64,000 nt of DNA from assembly GCA_025698895.1 (NCBI GenBank), contig JAILWO010000001.1, positions 62,001-126,000 of the forward strand, read 5' to 3'. This document shows positions 7,468-16,048 of the stretch, piece after piece. This DNA comes from Rhizobiaceae bacterium (lineage in GTDB: Bacteria > Pseudomonadota > Alphaproteobacteria > Rhizobiales > Rhizobiaceae). The translations under genes were made by a program, and so were the position numbers. Under the pieces are notes generated by a model that saw nothing but the letters and a program-made list of their open reading frames with translations, made no database searches and had not been told where the DNA came from. Each line of letters opens with the position of its first letter. Within the stretch, counting starts at the first letter, position 1.

Positions 7468-7923
7468 ATGGCTGAACTCCGACACCGCTACACAGAGCTC
7501 ATCAACCGGCGCCCCCTGCATTCTGTCCTGTTCCAGTTCCCGGTGGTCTGCTTCACGCTGACGCTCATTACCGACATTCTTTACGTGCGCACCTTTCACC
7601 TCATGTGGCACAATTTCTCGGCGTGGCTTTTGTTCGCCGGCCTTGTCGTCGGTGCGCTCGCCGTCATCGCCGCCATCATCGAGGCTCTCGTGCCGAGCCT
7701 GAGACCGACCGCGCCGGACTGGCCGCGCGCGATCGGCGGGGCCGTGGTGCTCTTGCTCGGCATTCTCAACAGTTTCGTCCACGCCGGCGACGGCTGGACC
7801 GGCATCATGCCCTGGGGGCTCACCCTGTCGGCGGTGACGGTCCTGATGCTGATCGTGATCGATGCCTACCGCCGCGTCCACGCGGTGCGCCACGTCAATG
7901 AAGGGATCTATCATGTCCGGTAA
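7468..7923 (+). CDS. DUF2231 membrane protein
   Basis: About 151 residues with four predicted membrane helices: LHSVLFQFPVVCFTLTLITD, FSAWLLFAGLVVGALAVIAA, AIGGAVVLLLGILNSFVHA and ITLSAV-like LTLSAVTVLMLIVID. The LINRRPLHSVLFQFPV opening and the GDGWTGIMPWG loop fit DUF2231, often found beside dehydrogenases. The ATG at 7468 follows GGGAGGCGAGG; an in-frame GTG at 7432 is less likely. Its stop overlaps the start of the following sugar dehydrogenase by 11 bp, so the two are probably coupled and may be functionally linked, for instance as an electron-accepting membrane partner (inference). Confidence 0.85.
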   Translation: MAELRHRYTELINRRPLHSVLFQFPVVCFTLTLITDILYVRTFHLMWHNFSAWLLFAGLVVGALAVIAAIIEALVPSLRPTAPDWPRAIGGAVVLLLGILNSFVHAGDGWTGIMPWGLTLSAVTVLMLIVIDAYRRVHAVRHVNEGIYHVR

Positions 7924-9538
7924 GCTTCGCATCGGCACGGCCATGATCGCTCTGGCCAGCGCCGTGGCTGTCCTGCCGGGCTGCGGCGACGGAGACGATT
8001 TCGATGTCTCCAGTCAGATCGGCCCGGATCCGGTGCTGCCGGAACCGCAACGGCCCCTGATCGCCAGCGTCAAGGTGGCCGAAGTGGTCGGGTGGTCGGA
8101 TGGGCAGACACCGACCGTTCCCGAAGGCCTCACCGTATCGGCCTATGCGACCGAACTGGCAAATCCGCGCACCGTCCACACGCTGCCCAATGGCGACGTG
8201 CTGGTGGTGCAGTCGGAGGCGCCTCCGGGCAAGCCCGTGGAGCGGCCGAAGGACCTCATCCGCGACTGGATCATGTCGCTGGCCAAGGGCGGCGGGGGCG
8301 ACGAGCAGGACACGAACCTGATCACGCTGCTGCGTGACGGCGACCGCGACGGCACGGTGGACGAGCGTCACGATCTGCTGACCGACATGAACTCCCCCTT
8401 CGGCCTGGCATGGTATGAGGATACGCTCTACGTGGCGACGGCCGACGCGATCCTGACCTATCCCTACGAGCTTGGCGCCAACGCCATCGAGGCGGAGCCG
8501 GAGGTTCTGACGCCGCTGCCGGGCGGCCCGATCAACCATCACTGGACGAAGGACCTGGCGCTGAGCCCGGACGCGCGCTTTCTCTATGCCTCGGCCGGCT
8601 CCAACTCGAACGCGGCTGAACGCGGAATGGAGGCCGAGAAGGGCCGCGCGGCGATCTGGGAGGTCGACCGCGAGACCGGGGCGAGCCGCGTCTTCGCCTC
8701 CGGGCTGAGAAACCCCAACGGCCTGACCTTCCACCCCGAAACCGGGGAATTGTGGACCGTCGTCAACGAGCGCGATGAACTCGGCCCCAATCTGGTGCCC
8801 GACTACATGACCTCGGTGCGGGACGGCGGCTTCTACGGCTGGCCGTGGAGCTATTTCGGCAACCATGTCGACGAGCGGGTGAAGCCCGAACGGCCCGACA
8901 TGGTCGAGCAGGCGATCGTGCCCGACTATGCGCTGTCGAGCCATGTCGCGGCACTGGGCATGACCTTCGCCGCGCGATCCGCCCTGCCGGAGCGCTATCG
9001 CGGCGGCGCCTTCGTCGGCGAGCACGGAAGCTGGAACCGCGACCAGTTCAACGGCTACAAGGTGATCTTCATTCCCTTCGAGAACGGCGAGCCCGCGGGA
9101 ATGGCCGAAGACGTGGTGACGGGCTTCATCGAAGGCGATCAGGCCTATGGGCGGCCCGTCGGCGTCGGCATTGACGGGACCGGCGCGCTGCTGATCGCAG
9201 ACGACGCCGGCAACACGGTCTGGCGCGTGGCCGCGGCCGACGGTTCGGTGACACCCGAGCCCGTCGGCACGGACGAGGCGGTCGTCGCCGCCGAAGGAGC
9301 ACGGGAGGACGGCGGCGCGGCGGCGGCCGGCGATGCCGAGGGGGCCGGAGATGCCTCCCAGCCGGCGGGCGAACCCTCCGGAGCGGACGCGGCTGATGAT
9401 GCCGAAGCGGCGCCCGACACAGAGCCGGCGGAAGAGCAGGAACCAGCCGGTGAAGACGAGGCTCCCGACGATGCCTCCGGCAACACGACCGACCCGCCGA
9501 ATACCGAGGTTGCGCCGGCGGTGCTGCCGGAAGAGTAG
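7913..9538 (+). CDS. PQQ-type sorbosone/sugar dehydrogenase lipoprotein
   Basis: Periplasmic six-bladed beta-propeller dehydrogenase of the L-sorbosone/soluble glucose dehydrogenase family. Residues 1-22 form a lipoprotein signal ending AVLPGC, so Cys is the likely lipid anchor. Propeller landmarks: ELANPRTVHTLPNGDVLV, NSPFGLAWYEDTLYVA, GLRNPNGLTFHPETGELWTVVNERDE, GGFYGWPWSYFGNH, HVAALGMTF and GEHGSWNRDQFNGYKV. The last ~95 residues are a low-complexity Ala/Asp/Glu/Pro-rich tail rather than a folded domain, which is unusual for the family. True substrate unknown. It overlaps the DUF2231 membrane gene and may pass electrons to it. Confidence 0.88.
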   Translation: MSGKLRIGTAMIALASAVAVLPGCGDGDDFDVSSQIGPDPVLPEPQRPLIASVKVAEVVGWSDGQTPTVPEGLTVSAYATELANPRTVHTLPNGDVLVVQSEAPPGKPVERPKDLIRDWIMSLAKGGGGDEQDTNLITLLRDGDRDGTVDERHDLLTDMNSPFGLAWYEDTLYVATADAILTYPYELGANAIEAEPEVLTPLPGGPINHHWTKDLALSPDARFLYASAGSNSNAAERGMEAEKGRAAIWEVDRETGASRVFASGLRNPNGLTFHPETGELWTVVNERDELGPNLVPDYMTSVRDGGFYGWPWSYFGNHVDERVKPERPDMVEQAIVPDYALSSHVAALGMTFAARSALPERYRGGAFVGEHGSWNRDQFNGYKVIFIPFENGEPAGMAEDVVTGFIEGDQAYGRPVGVGIDGTGALLIADDAGNTVWRVAAADGSVTPEPVGTDEAVVAAEGAREDGGAAAAGDAEGAGDASQPAGEPSGADAADDAEAAPDTEPAEEQEPAGEDEAPDDASGNTTDPPNTEVAPAVLPEE

Positions 9539-9554
9539 CGCCGGCCCGGACGGC

Positions 9555-10307
9555 CTATCGCCGCCGTGGCCGCACATTGCCGGAGGAATCGATCTCGAGG
9601 GGAATGCCCGCGTTGATCAGCATGCCGTCTATGTATCGGCGCGTCGGCACGACATACCAGACGCCTGCGCTGGCTGCGCTGAGCTGCTCCAGTTCGTCGG
9701 GAAAGCCGGTGGCGCCGGCCGGGCACTGGTCACTCGGAAACAGGACCGGTCGTGTCGTCTTGTTGCGGATCGCGCCGAGGCCGTTCGGCAGGTAGCGATC
9801 CCAGATGCGGTAGCTCTCCTCGACGCTGACTTCCCCGCACATGCGGCGCATGTCGTCCTGCGAGACATCGCGGAAGGCCGAATAGAAGCCGATCAGATTC
9901 GAGACCAGGTCCTCCATCGAATAGCCGCTGCCGCGCAGCGAAAACGGGAAGGACGACTGGAGGCTCTCGAACTGGTGCGACGCGGCGAGGAAAATGCCCA
10001 GGCCGACCTGTTCCTTCTGCTTGTCCGACAGCCCCTTCAACACGACCCAATGGCGCTGGAGGGAGACGGTGATGAGACGGTTTCCCATCGCCTGTCCATA
10101 GACGACGATGTAGGCCGGGCGGCCGTTATAGGTGATATCGACGCGCGACAGCCCGGGCCAGTCGCCGCGCTCGGAATCGAGCTGGCGCTTGAGTCCGAGG
10201 GGACCGCCCGGTAGCGCATGTCCCCAGTCGACCCAGCCGCAGCGGCAGGTGTAGCTCAATCTGCGCCATCCCCGGCCATTGGGCGCGATGTCGCCGCGAT
10301 CGCTCAT
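9555..10307 (-). CDS. DUF4056-like hypothetical protein
   Basis: A 250-residue protein with no signal peptide at this start. The N-terminal stretch RRLSYTCRCGWVDWGHA and later ITVSLQRHWVVLKGLSDKQKEQVGLGIFLAAS, GYSMEDLVSNLIGFYSAF and EESYRIWDRYLPNGLG recall DUF4056 proteins, but I hold this only moderately. Its ATG overlaps the stop of the upstream gene (ATGA at 10304-10307), so the two are translationally coupled. It converges on the sugar dehydrogenase gene with a 16-bp gap. Function unknown. Confidence 0.7.
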   Translation of the reverse strand: MSDRGDIAPNGRGWRRLSYTCRCGWVDWGHALPGGPLGLKRQLDSERGDWPGLSRVDITYNGRPAYIVVYGQAMGNRLITVSLQRHWVVLKGLSDKQKEQVGLGIFLAASHQFESLQSSFPFSLRGSGYSMEDLVSNLIGFYSAFRDVSQDDMRRMCGEVSVEESYRIWDRYLPNGLGAIRNKTTRPVLFPSDQCPAGATGFPDELEQLSAASAGVWYVVPTRRYIDGMLINAGIPLEIDSSGNVRPRRR

Positions 10308-10786
10308 CGTAAGGTCCCCTGCAGTTCGACATGGACGCGACACTCCCCGCCCGCGCAATCGGGAGCGACGATGACGCCGACCGCGTAACCCTTGTATCGT
10401 CCCTCGCAGAGCAGGTCTGGCCTCGAGGCCAGCGCGTCGGCGGGCGCCGGCGCATTCAGGCCGAGCGCCCGGCATGCGGCCTGGTAGTGGGCCAGGATGT
10501 CGGATTCGGAGGCCAGGCTGCGCAGGGTCGCCGTCACGATTTCCGGCTTGTTCCCGTCCGCCCCCTCGATCTCCACGCCGCCCTCCAGTTCGGTCATCGC
10601 CGGTAGGCCGAGATGACGGAAGGCGGACGCCGTGGTCGAGGTCCAGCCGAGCCAGAACGGACCGGCGGTGGCCTGCACGCCGCGTGCTGCGAGCGGCGAC
10701 TGCGTCGTGGACGACAGGACAGCGATCCCGACGGCGACCACGGCCACGACCAGCGCCGCCGCGATCAGTCCACGTCTGCCTGCCAT
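10304..10786 (-). CDS. Exported or membrane-anchored hypothetical protein
   Basis: A 160-residue protein with one N-terminal hydrophobic helix (GLIAAALVVAVVAVGIAVL), probably a signal anchor, followed by an extracytoplasmic domain of unknown family containing VTATLRSLASESDILAHYQAACRALGLN and four cysteines near the C-terminal part (ACRALG, LLCEGRY, APDCAGGECRVH). AGGAGA precedes ATG 10786. Coupled by ATGA to the DUF4056-like gene; the pair probably acts together. No annotation beyond that is supported. Confidence 0.65.
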   Translation of the reverse strand: MAGRRGLIAAALVVAVVAVGIAVLSSTTQSPLAARGVQATAGPFWLGWTSTTASAFRHLGLPAMTELEGGVEIEGADGNKPEIVTATLRSLASESDILAHYQAACRALGLNAPAPADALASRPDLLCEGRYKGYAVGVIVAPDCAGGECRVHVELQGTLR

Positions 10787-11025
10787 ATGAGTCTCCTGAA
10801 CGATCCCGGACGGCTCGCGTCGACGCGGGACATCGGCCGCGCCTGGGCGCCACCATATGGCGCCCGATATGGAGTTTCTGTGAAATGGCGAGCACACCGC
10901 GCGAACGGGATAGGCGACAACGTCGGCGCATGCCCCCTTGCCTCCCCCGTCGGCCGATGCCATCCATGTGCGATCGCCTTGCAACCACGCCAGTTCCTCC
11001 CGCCTATGACGAAGCCTGAAACCGC

Positions 11026-12357
11026 ATGACGGATCTGCCATTCGCGCTGGTGGGCGCGGGGCCGGCCGGCCTGGCGGCCGCCAAGACGCTGACCGAACAG
11101 GGCGTTGCCTTCGCCGGCTTCGAGATGCATTCCGACGTCGGCGGGCTTTGGGACATCACCGGCCCGCGCTCGACCATGTACGAGACCGCGCATCTGATCT
11201 CGTCCAAGCGCATGACCGAATTCACCGACTTCCCGATGGCCGCTGAGGTCGCGGACTTTCCCTCGCATCGCGAGCTCAAGGCCTATTTTTCGGCCTTCGC
11301 CGACCGGTTCGATCTCAGGCGCCACTACCGCTTCAACGCGGAGGTGGTTTCGGCCGAGCCCCCCGAGGAGGCGGGCGGCGAGGGCTGGCGGGTGAGATGG
11401 CGCGACGTGGGGGCCGATGGCGGCGAATTGCAGGAAGGGCGGTTCGCGGGGCTGATCATCGCCAACGGCACGCTTTCGGAACCCAACATGCCGACATTCG
11501 ACGGCGAGTTCGACGGCGAGCTGATCCACTCCTCGGCCTACCGGTCACCTTCGCAGCTTGCCGGCAAGCGGGTGCTGATTGTGGGCGCGGGCAATTCGGG
11601 CTGCGACATCGCCATAGACGCCGTGCACCACGCCAGGTGCTGCGACATCTCCATGCGGCGCGGCTACCACTTCGTGCCGAAGTACATCTTCGGCAAGCCG
11701 GCCGACACGATCGGCGGGGCGATCCGGCTGCCGATGTGGGCAAAACGGCGCATCGACGGGACGATCCTGCGCTGGTTCACCGGCGATCCCCGGCGCTTCG
11801 GCTTTCCCGAGCCCGACCACGCGCTCTACGAATCGCATCCGATCGTCAACTCGCTGGTGCTGTTTCATGCCGGACACGGCGACCTGAAGGTTCGCCCCGA
11901 CGTCGAACGCTTCGAGGGCCGCACGGTGCATTTCCGCGACGGCACGAGCGCGGATTACGACATGGTGCTGGCGGCCACGGGCTACCGGCTGCACTATCCC
12001 TTCGTCGCGCGCGAGCACCTGAACTGGGCAAACGGCGCGGCCGCGCCGCATCTCTTCCTCAACGCCATGCATCCGGCGCGCGACGACATTTTCGTGCTCG
12101 GCATGGTCGAGGCCTCGGGGCTGGGCTGGCAGGGGCGCCATGAACAGGCCGAACTGGTGGCGCGCTACATCGCCGGCCTGCGCGAGGGCAGCGCCGCGGC
12201 CGAGAAGCTGAAGGCCGAAAAGGCTGCCGGCTTCGAGCGGCTGACGGGCGGCGTCGACTATCTCGACCTGCCGCGCATGGCCTATTACGTGGAGAAGAAC
12301 GCTTTCCGCACGGCCGTGAAGGCGAGGATCGCCGCGTTGAGGGGGGAAGGCGCATGA
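11026..12357 (+). CDS. Class B flavin-dependent monooxygenase (FMO-like)
   Basis: FAD/NADPH monooxygenase of the flavin-containing monooxygenase group, 443 residues. It has the N-terminal FAD motif GAGPAG (residues 9-14), the family fingerprint FDGELIHSSAY (FxGxxxHxxxY), and the NADPH Rossmann motif VGAGNSGCD, followed by the ATGYR block typical of these enzymes. Likely reactions are N/S-oxygenation or Baeyer-Villiger oxidation. First gene of a tightly overlapping four-gene operon with a BASS-family transporter, an epimerase-like SDR and a second SDR. The pattern suggests uptake and oxidation of one substrate, identity unknown. Confidence 0.9.
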   Translation: MTDLPFALVGAGPAGLAAAKTLTEQGVAFAGFEMHSDVGGLWDITGPRSTMYETAHLISSKRMTEFTDFPMAAEVADFPSHRELKAYFSAFADRFDLRRHYRFNAEVVSAEPPEEAGGEGWRVRWRDVGADGGELQEGRFAGLIIANGTLSEPNMPTFDGEFDGELIHSSAYRSPSQLAGKRVLIVGAGNSGCDIAIDAVHHARCCDISMRRGYHFVPKYIFGKPADTIGGAIRLPMWAKRRIDGTILRWFTGDPRRFGFPEPDHALYESHPIVNSLVLFHAGHGDLKVRPDVERFEGRTVHFRDGTSADYDMVLAATGYRLHYPFVAREHLNWANGAAAPHLFLNAMHPARDDIFVLGMVEASGLGWQGRHEQAELVARYIAGLREGSAAAEKLKAEKAAGFERLTGGVDYLDLPRMAYYVEKNAFRTAVKARIAALRGEGA

Positions 12358-13262
12358 TGGGCGATATCGACGATGTCGTGCTGAACTTCAGCCCGGCCTC
12401 GCTGACGCTGCTCAACGTCATCCTGTGCGTGGTCATGTTCTCGATCGCGCTCGACCTCAGGCCGGACGATTTCCGCGAGGTGGCGCGGCGGCCGAAATCC
12501 TTCCTGGCCGGTTTCGTCTCGCAATTCGTCGCGCTGCCGGCGCTGACCTTCCTGCTGATCGTGGCCATGGAGCCCAGACCGTCGATCGCTCTGGGGCTGA
12601 TGCTGGTCGCGGCATGTCCCGGCGGCAACATCTCCAACTTCCTGACGCACAGGGCAAAGGGCAATGTGGCGCTGTCGGTCTCCATGACGGCAGTGGCGAC
12701 GCTGATCTGCCCGATCGCCACGCCGCTCAACATCGCGATCTGGGGCAGCCTCTACGGGCCGACGCGGGAGATCCTGCGCGCGACCCAGATCGACCCGCTG
12801 TCGGTGCTCTACACGGTGACGCTGCTCCTGATCCTGCCGATGGCGCTCGGCATGACGCTGAACGCCAGGCGCCCGGATCTGGCCGCGAAGGTGCGCCGCC
12901 CCCTGCGGATCGTCTCCATGCTGATCTTCGTGGGCTTCATCGTGGCCGCGCTCGCCGCCAACTGGGCTTTCTTCCTCGCCTATGTCGGCCAGGTCGCGGG
13001 ACTGGTCGTCAGCCACAACGCGCTGGCGCTGGCCGCCGGCTTCACCATCGCGACCCTCCTGCGGACCGGCGAGGCGGACCGGCGCACGATCACCATCGAG
13101 ACCGGCATCCAGAATTCGGGGCTGGGGCTGATCCTGATCTTCGCCTTCTTCGGCGGGCTGGGCGGCATGACGGTGGCGGCGGCCTTCTGGGGCATCTGGC
13201 ATGCGGTCTCCGGGCTTGCGCTGGCAAGCTGGATGGGACGCAGGGAGCCGGTGCCGGCATGA
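12354..13262 (+). CDS. Bile acid:sodium symporter (BASS) family transporter
   Basis: About 302 residues with roughly nine hydrophobic segments (for example LTLLNVILCVVMFSIALDL, FLAGFVSQFVALPALTFLLI, VTLLLILPMALGMTL, LILIFAFFGGLGGMTVAAAFWG). The CPGGNISNFLTHRAKGNVALSVSMTA and ETGIQNSGLGLILI motifs are the sodium-site crossover regions of the BASS fold. Family members move bile acids, pantoate, pyruvate or other organic anions with Na+. It overlaps the upstream monooxygenase by 4 bp (ATGA) and the downstream SDR by 4 bp, so its cargo is probably the operon's substrate or product. Confidence 0.9.
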   Translation: MMGDIDDVVLNFSPASLTLLNVILCVVMFSIALDLRPDDFREVARRPKSFLAGFVSQFVALPALTFLLIVAMEPRPSIALGLMLVAACPGGNISNFLTHRAKGNVALSVSMTAVATLICPIATPLNIAIWGSLYGPTREILRATQIDPLSVLYTVTLLLILPMALGMTLNARRPDLAAKVRRPLRIVSMLIFVGFIVAALAANWAFFLAYVGQVAGLVVSHNALALAAGFTIATLLRTGEADRRTITIETGIQNSGLGLILIFAFFGGLGGMTVAAAFWGIWHAVSGLALASWMGRREPVPA

Positions 13263-14200
13263 CCCGCATTCTGGTTACCGGCGCGGCCGGGCTGGTCGGC
13301 CAGGCGCTGCTGGACCTTGCCGGTGAGGCCGGTCATGACATCATCGCCGGCGACATCAGGCGGCCGGCGCGGTTGCCCGAGGGCGCGGAATACCGGCCGC
13401 TCGACGTGCGCGGAGCCGACCCTGACACAGTGATCGGCGAGGCGAAGCCCGAGGCTGTGGTGCATCTGGCCTCGATCGTCACGCCGCCGAAGGGCTCGAC
13501 CCGCGAGGCGGAATACGCGGTCGATGTCACCGGCACCGAAAATGTGCTCGAGGCCTGCATCAGGCACGGCGTGAAGCGGCTGGTGGTGACCAGCAGCGGC
13601 GCGGCCTATGGCTATCATGCCGACAATCCCGTGCCGCTGAAGGAAACCGACGCGCTGCGCGGCAACGACGAATTCGCCTATGCGCGCCACAAGCGGCTGG
13701 TGGAGGAGATGCTGGCCAGGGCGCGCGCCGACCATCCAGGGCTGGAGCAGGTGGTCCTGCGCGTCGGCACCGTGCTGGGGCCCGGCCTCGACAACCAGAT
13801 CACCGCATTGTTCCGCCGGCCCAGACTGCTGGCGGTGGCCGGCGCCGACAGCCCCTTCGTGTTCATCTGGGTCGACGACCTGGGCCGCATCCTGCTCGCG
13901 GCCGCGACGGGCGACGGACCGGCCGGCATCTACAATGTCGCCGGCGACGGGGCGCTGTCGGTGCATGATATCGCGGCCCGGCTCGGCAAGCCGGTGCTTA
14001 ACGTTCCGGCCTGGATGCTGAAAGCCGCCCTCGCCGTCGCCCGGCCGCTGGGACTGACGCGCTACGGGCCCGAGCAGGTGCGGTTCCTGCAATACCGGCC
14101 GGTGCTCGACAATTCGCGGCTGAAATCCGCCTTCGGCTACACGCCCGAACTCACCAGCGCCGAGGCCTTCGAGGCATGGCGGCGGAGCGTGGAGCCGTGA
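13259..14200 (+). CDS. NAD(P)-dependent epimerase/dehydratase-type SDR
   Basis: Extended SDR of 313 residues starting MTRILVTGAAGLVGQALL (Rossmann GxxGxxG, residues 7-13). Further landmarks are VHLASIVTPP, the active-site Ser region VTSSGAAYG and the catalytic YARHK (YxxxK). C-terminal substrate-binding part includes IYNVAGDGALSVHDIAARLG. It resembles sugar-nucleotide epimerases and 3-beta-hydroxysteroid dehydrogenase-like enzymes; the exact reaction is unknown. ATGA overlap with the transporter upstream and GTGA overlap with the SDR downstream show coupled translation. Confidence 0.88.
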   Translation: MTRILVTGAAGLVGQALLDLAGEAGHDIIAGDIRRPARLPEGAEYRPLDVRGADPDTVIGEAKPEAVVHLASIVTPPKGSTREAEYAVDVTGTENVLEACIRHGVKRLVVTSSGAAYGYHADNPVPLKETDALRGNDEFAYARHKRLVEEMLARARADHPGLEQVVLRVGTVLGPGLDNQITALFRRPRLLAVAGADSPFVFIWVDDLGRILLAAATGDGPAGIYNVAGDGALSVHDIAARLGKPVLNVPAWMLKAALAVARPLGLTRYGPEQVRFLQYRPVLDNSRLKSAFGYTPELTSAEAFEAWRRSVEP

Positions 14201-14970
14201 GGACGGCGGTCATCACCGGCGGCGCGGGCGGGCTTGGCCGGGCGCTGACGGCGGCACTGCTGGAGCGCGGCTGGCAAGTCGCGGTGCTCGACCTGGCCGG
14301 CGCCGAGCTCGAAGCGGCCGCGCGCGAGCGCGTCGCGATCTATCCCTGCGACGTCACGGACCCGGATGCGGTCGCGGCGGTCTGCGCCGAGGTCGAGGCC
14401 GATCATCCGTCGATCGACCTGGTCATCTACAATGCCGGCGTCAGCCAGATCGGCCTGTTCGCCGAGACGTCGCTCGCCGCCCATCGGCGCGTGATCGAGA
14501 TCAACCATTTCGGCGCGGTGCATGTCGCGGCCGCACTTCTGGGCGCCGTTCGCAAAAGCCGCGGCACGCATCTGGCGGTATCGTCGGTGGCCGGCTTCGC
14601 GCCGCTCCACCGCCGCGCGGCCTATGCGGCCAGCAAGCATGCCATGGAGGGTTTCTTCAAGACGCTGGCGACGGAAGAGGCTGAGCACGGTGTCCATGTT
14701 TCCATTGCCGCGCCGTCCTTCCTCGCCACCAATATCGGCCGGCCCGGCACGGACGGCGACGGCATCGCGCGGCCGGGCTCGGCCACCGACGGCATCGACT
14801 ACATGGAGCCGGACGAGGCCGCGCGCGTCATGCTCGACGGCGTGGAGAAGCGCCGCGCCTTCATCCCTGTCGGCCGCGTGGCGCGGCTTTCATGGCTGAT
14901 CAACCGGTTCTCGCCAGCGCTCTATGCCCGGCTGATGATGCGCAGCATCAGGCAGAAGGGCGAGGCGTAG
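14197..14970 (+). CDS. Classical SDR oxidoreductase
   Basis: Classical short-chain dehydrogenase of ~257 residues with AVITGGAGGLGRAL (cofactor site), YNAGVSQ (NAG motif), SSVAGFAPLHRRAAYAASKH (catalytic Ser, Tyr and Lys in YxxxK) and a C-terminal lid. I take GTG 14197 as start because it overlaps the preceding TGA (GTGA), continuing the 4-bp overlap pattern of this operon; ATG 14176, adding seven residues, is an alternative. Last gene of the monooxygenase-BASS-SDR-SDR operon; likely oxidises or reduces an alcohol/ketone intermediate of that pathway. Confidence 0.9.
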   Translation: MRTAVITGGAGGLGRALTAALLERGWQVAVLDLAGAELEAAARERVAIYPCDVTDPDAVAAVCAEVEADHPSIDLVIYNAGVSQIGLFAETSLAAHRRVIEINHFGAVHVAAALLGAVRKSRGTHLAVSSVAGFAPLHRRAAYAASKHAMEGFFKTLATEEAEHGVHVSIAAPSFLATNIGRPGTDGDGIARPGSATDGIDYMEPDEAARVMLDGVEKRRAFIPVGRVARLSWLINRFSPALYARLMMRSIRQKGEA

Positions 14971-14988
14971 TCGAATTGGCCGTGCCGC

Positions 14989-16044
14989 CTAAAGGCTGGC
15001 GGCCAGGAGCGTGAGCCCGATCAGGAAGATGAAGGCGGCACCGGCGATTTCGACCATCTGATGAATGCGGTTGCCGGTGCGCCCATTCGAGGCGAGCCGG
15101 ACCGCCAGCCCCTTGGCCGTGACCGCGATGGTGGCCAGCACCGAGACCGTGATGGCGGTGCCGAGCGCCATGGCGAAGACCGAGGCGATGCCCGCAACCC
15201 ACAGTCCGTTCAGGAAGGCGAAGGTCAGCACGATCAGCGCCCCCGAACAGGGACGCAGCCCGACCGCGGCCACCGCCGACAGCGCCGAACGCCATTCGAA
15301 GCGGTCGCCCGAAACCAGCACGGGATCGGGCGCATGGGCATGGCCGCAGGTCGCGCAGACCTCACCAGAGTGATCATGATCGTGGGAATGGTCATGCTTG
15401 TGATGATGGTCGTGTCGCTGGCCGACCCCTTCCGCGCTGGCGGCGGCCGACAGGCCGCGCGCCGGCCGTCCGGAAAAGGCCGCGAGCAAGAAGCCTCCGG
15501 CCTTCTTCCACAGGAGCCAGGCGCCCAGCCCAGTGACCAGCCCGTAGCTCGCCACCTCCAGGAAGCGGGTCGCGTCGGTCATCGACACGGACGTGCCGCG
15601 CAGGAAAAGGAAGACCGTGCCCATGACGAGAATGGCGGTGACGGCCTGGGCAAAGGCCGACAGGAAGGAGATCGCGACGCCGCGCCGGAGCGCCACCTCG
15701 TTGGCCAGCATGTAGGACGAGATCACCGCCTTGCCGTGGCCGGGCCCGGCGGCGTGGAAGACGCCATAGGCGAAAGACAGGCCGGCGAGCAGCCACGCGC
15801 CCCCGCCCTCTCCGTCGCGGATGGCGCGCATGGCCCCCGTCAGAGCCCGGTAGAAGTCCTGCTGCTGCGTGTTCACCCAGTTGAGGAAGCCAGCGAACAG
15901 TCCGGTCGAGGGCAGTGTCGCCTCGTTCGTGCCAATGCCGAGCGAACTCTGCGCATGGGCGTGGCCGAAAAAATGGGTGAGGACATAGATGATGGCGATC
16001 GTGGCGAAGATCGCGCGGGCGACTGTGGGCGAAGGCTTGCGCAA
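14989..16044 (-). CDS. NicO-family nickel/cobalt exporter
   Basis: Inner-membrane metal efflux protein of the NicO/RcnA type, 351 residues. A signal-like first helix ends FFGHAHAQS; membrane helices follow, with the family motif FHAAGPGHGKAVISSYMLA. A cytosolic loop between helices (around residues 205-240) is very His-rich (RHDHHHKHDHSHDHDHSG) and carries CATCGH, suited to metal binding. The C-terminal half has GLRPCSGALIVLTFA. The start is a TTG at 16042-16044 behind GGATAG. The DUF1007 gene ends 4 bp upstream, a conserved pairing in proteobacteria. Convergent with the SDR operon. Confidence 0.92.
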   Translation of the reverse strand: MRKPSPTVARAIFATIAIIYVLTHFFGHAHAQSSLGIGTNEATLPSTGLFAGFLNWVNTQQQDFYRALTGAMRAIRDGEGGGAWLLAGLSFAYGVFHAAGPGHGKAVISSYMLANEVALRRGVAISFLSAFAQAVTAILVMGTVFLFLRGTSVSMTDATRFLEVASYGLVTGLGAWLLWKKAGGFLLAAFSGRPARGLSAAASAEGVGQRHDHHHKHDHSHDHDHSGEVCATCGHAHAPDPVLVSGDRFEWRSALSAVAAVGLRPCSGALIVLTFAFLNGLWVAGIASVFAMALGTAITVSVLATIAVTAKGLAVRLASNGRTGNRIHQMVEIAGAAFIFLIGLTLLAASL

Positions 16045-16048
16045 GGGA

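Noticed and set aside
7895-9577. 560-codon minus-strand open frame
   Set aside because: Exactly mirrors the sorbosone dehydrogenase gene, which has a lipobox and propeller motifs.
9555-10988. Single 477-residue protein on the minus strand
   Set aside because: The upstream half is out of frame with the real exported protein gene (10304-10786); the ATGA junction and ribosome-binding site support two genes.
12425-14200. 591-codon plus-strand open frame
   Set aside because: Only its 3' part (from 13259) is a real SDR; the 5' part is a shadow of the BASS transporter.
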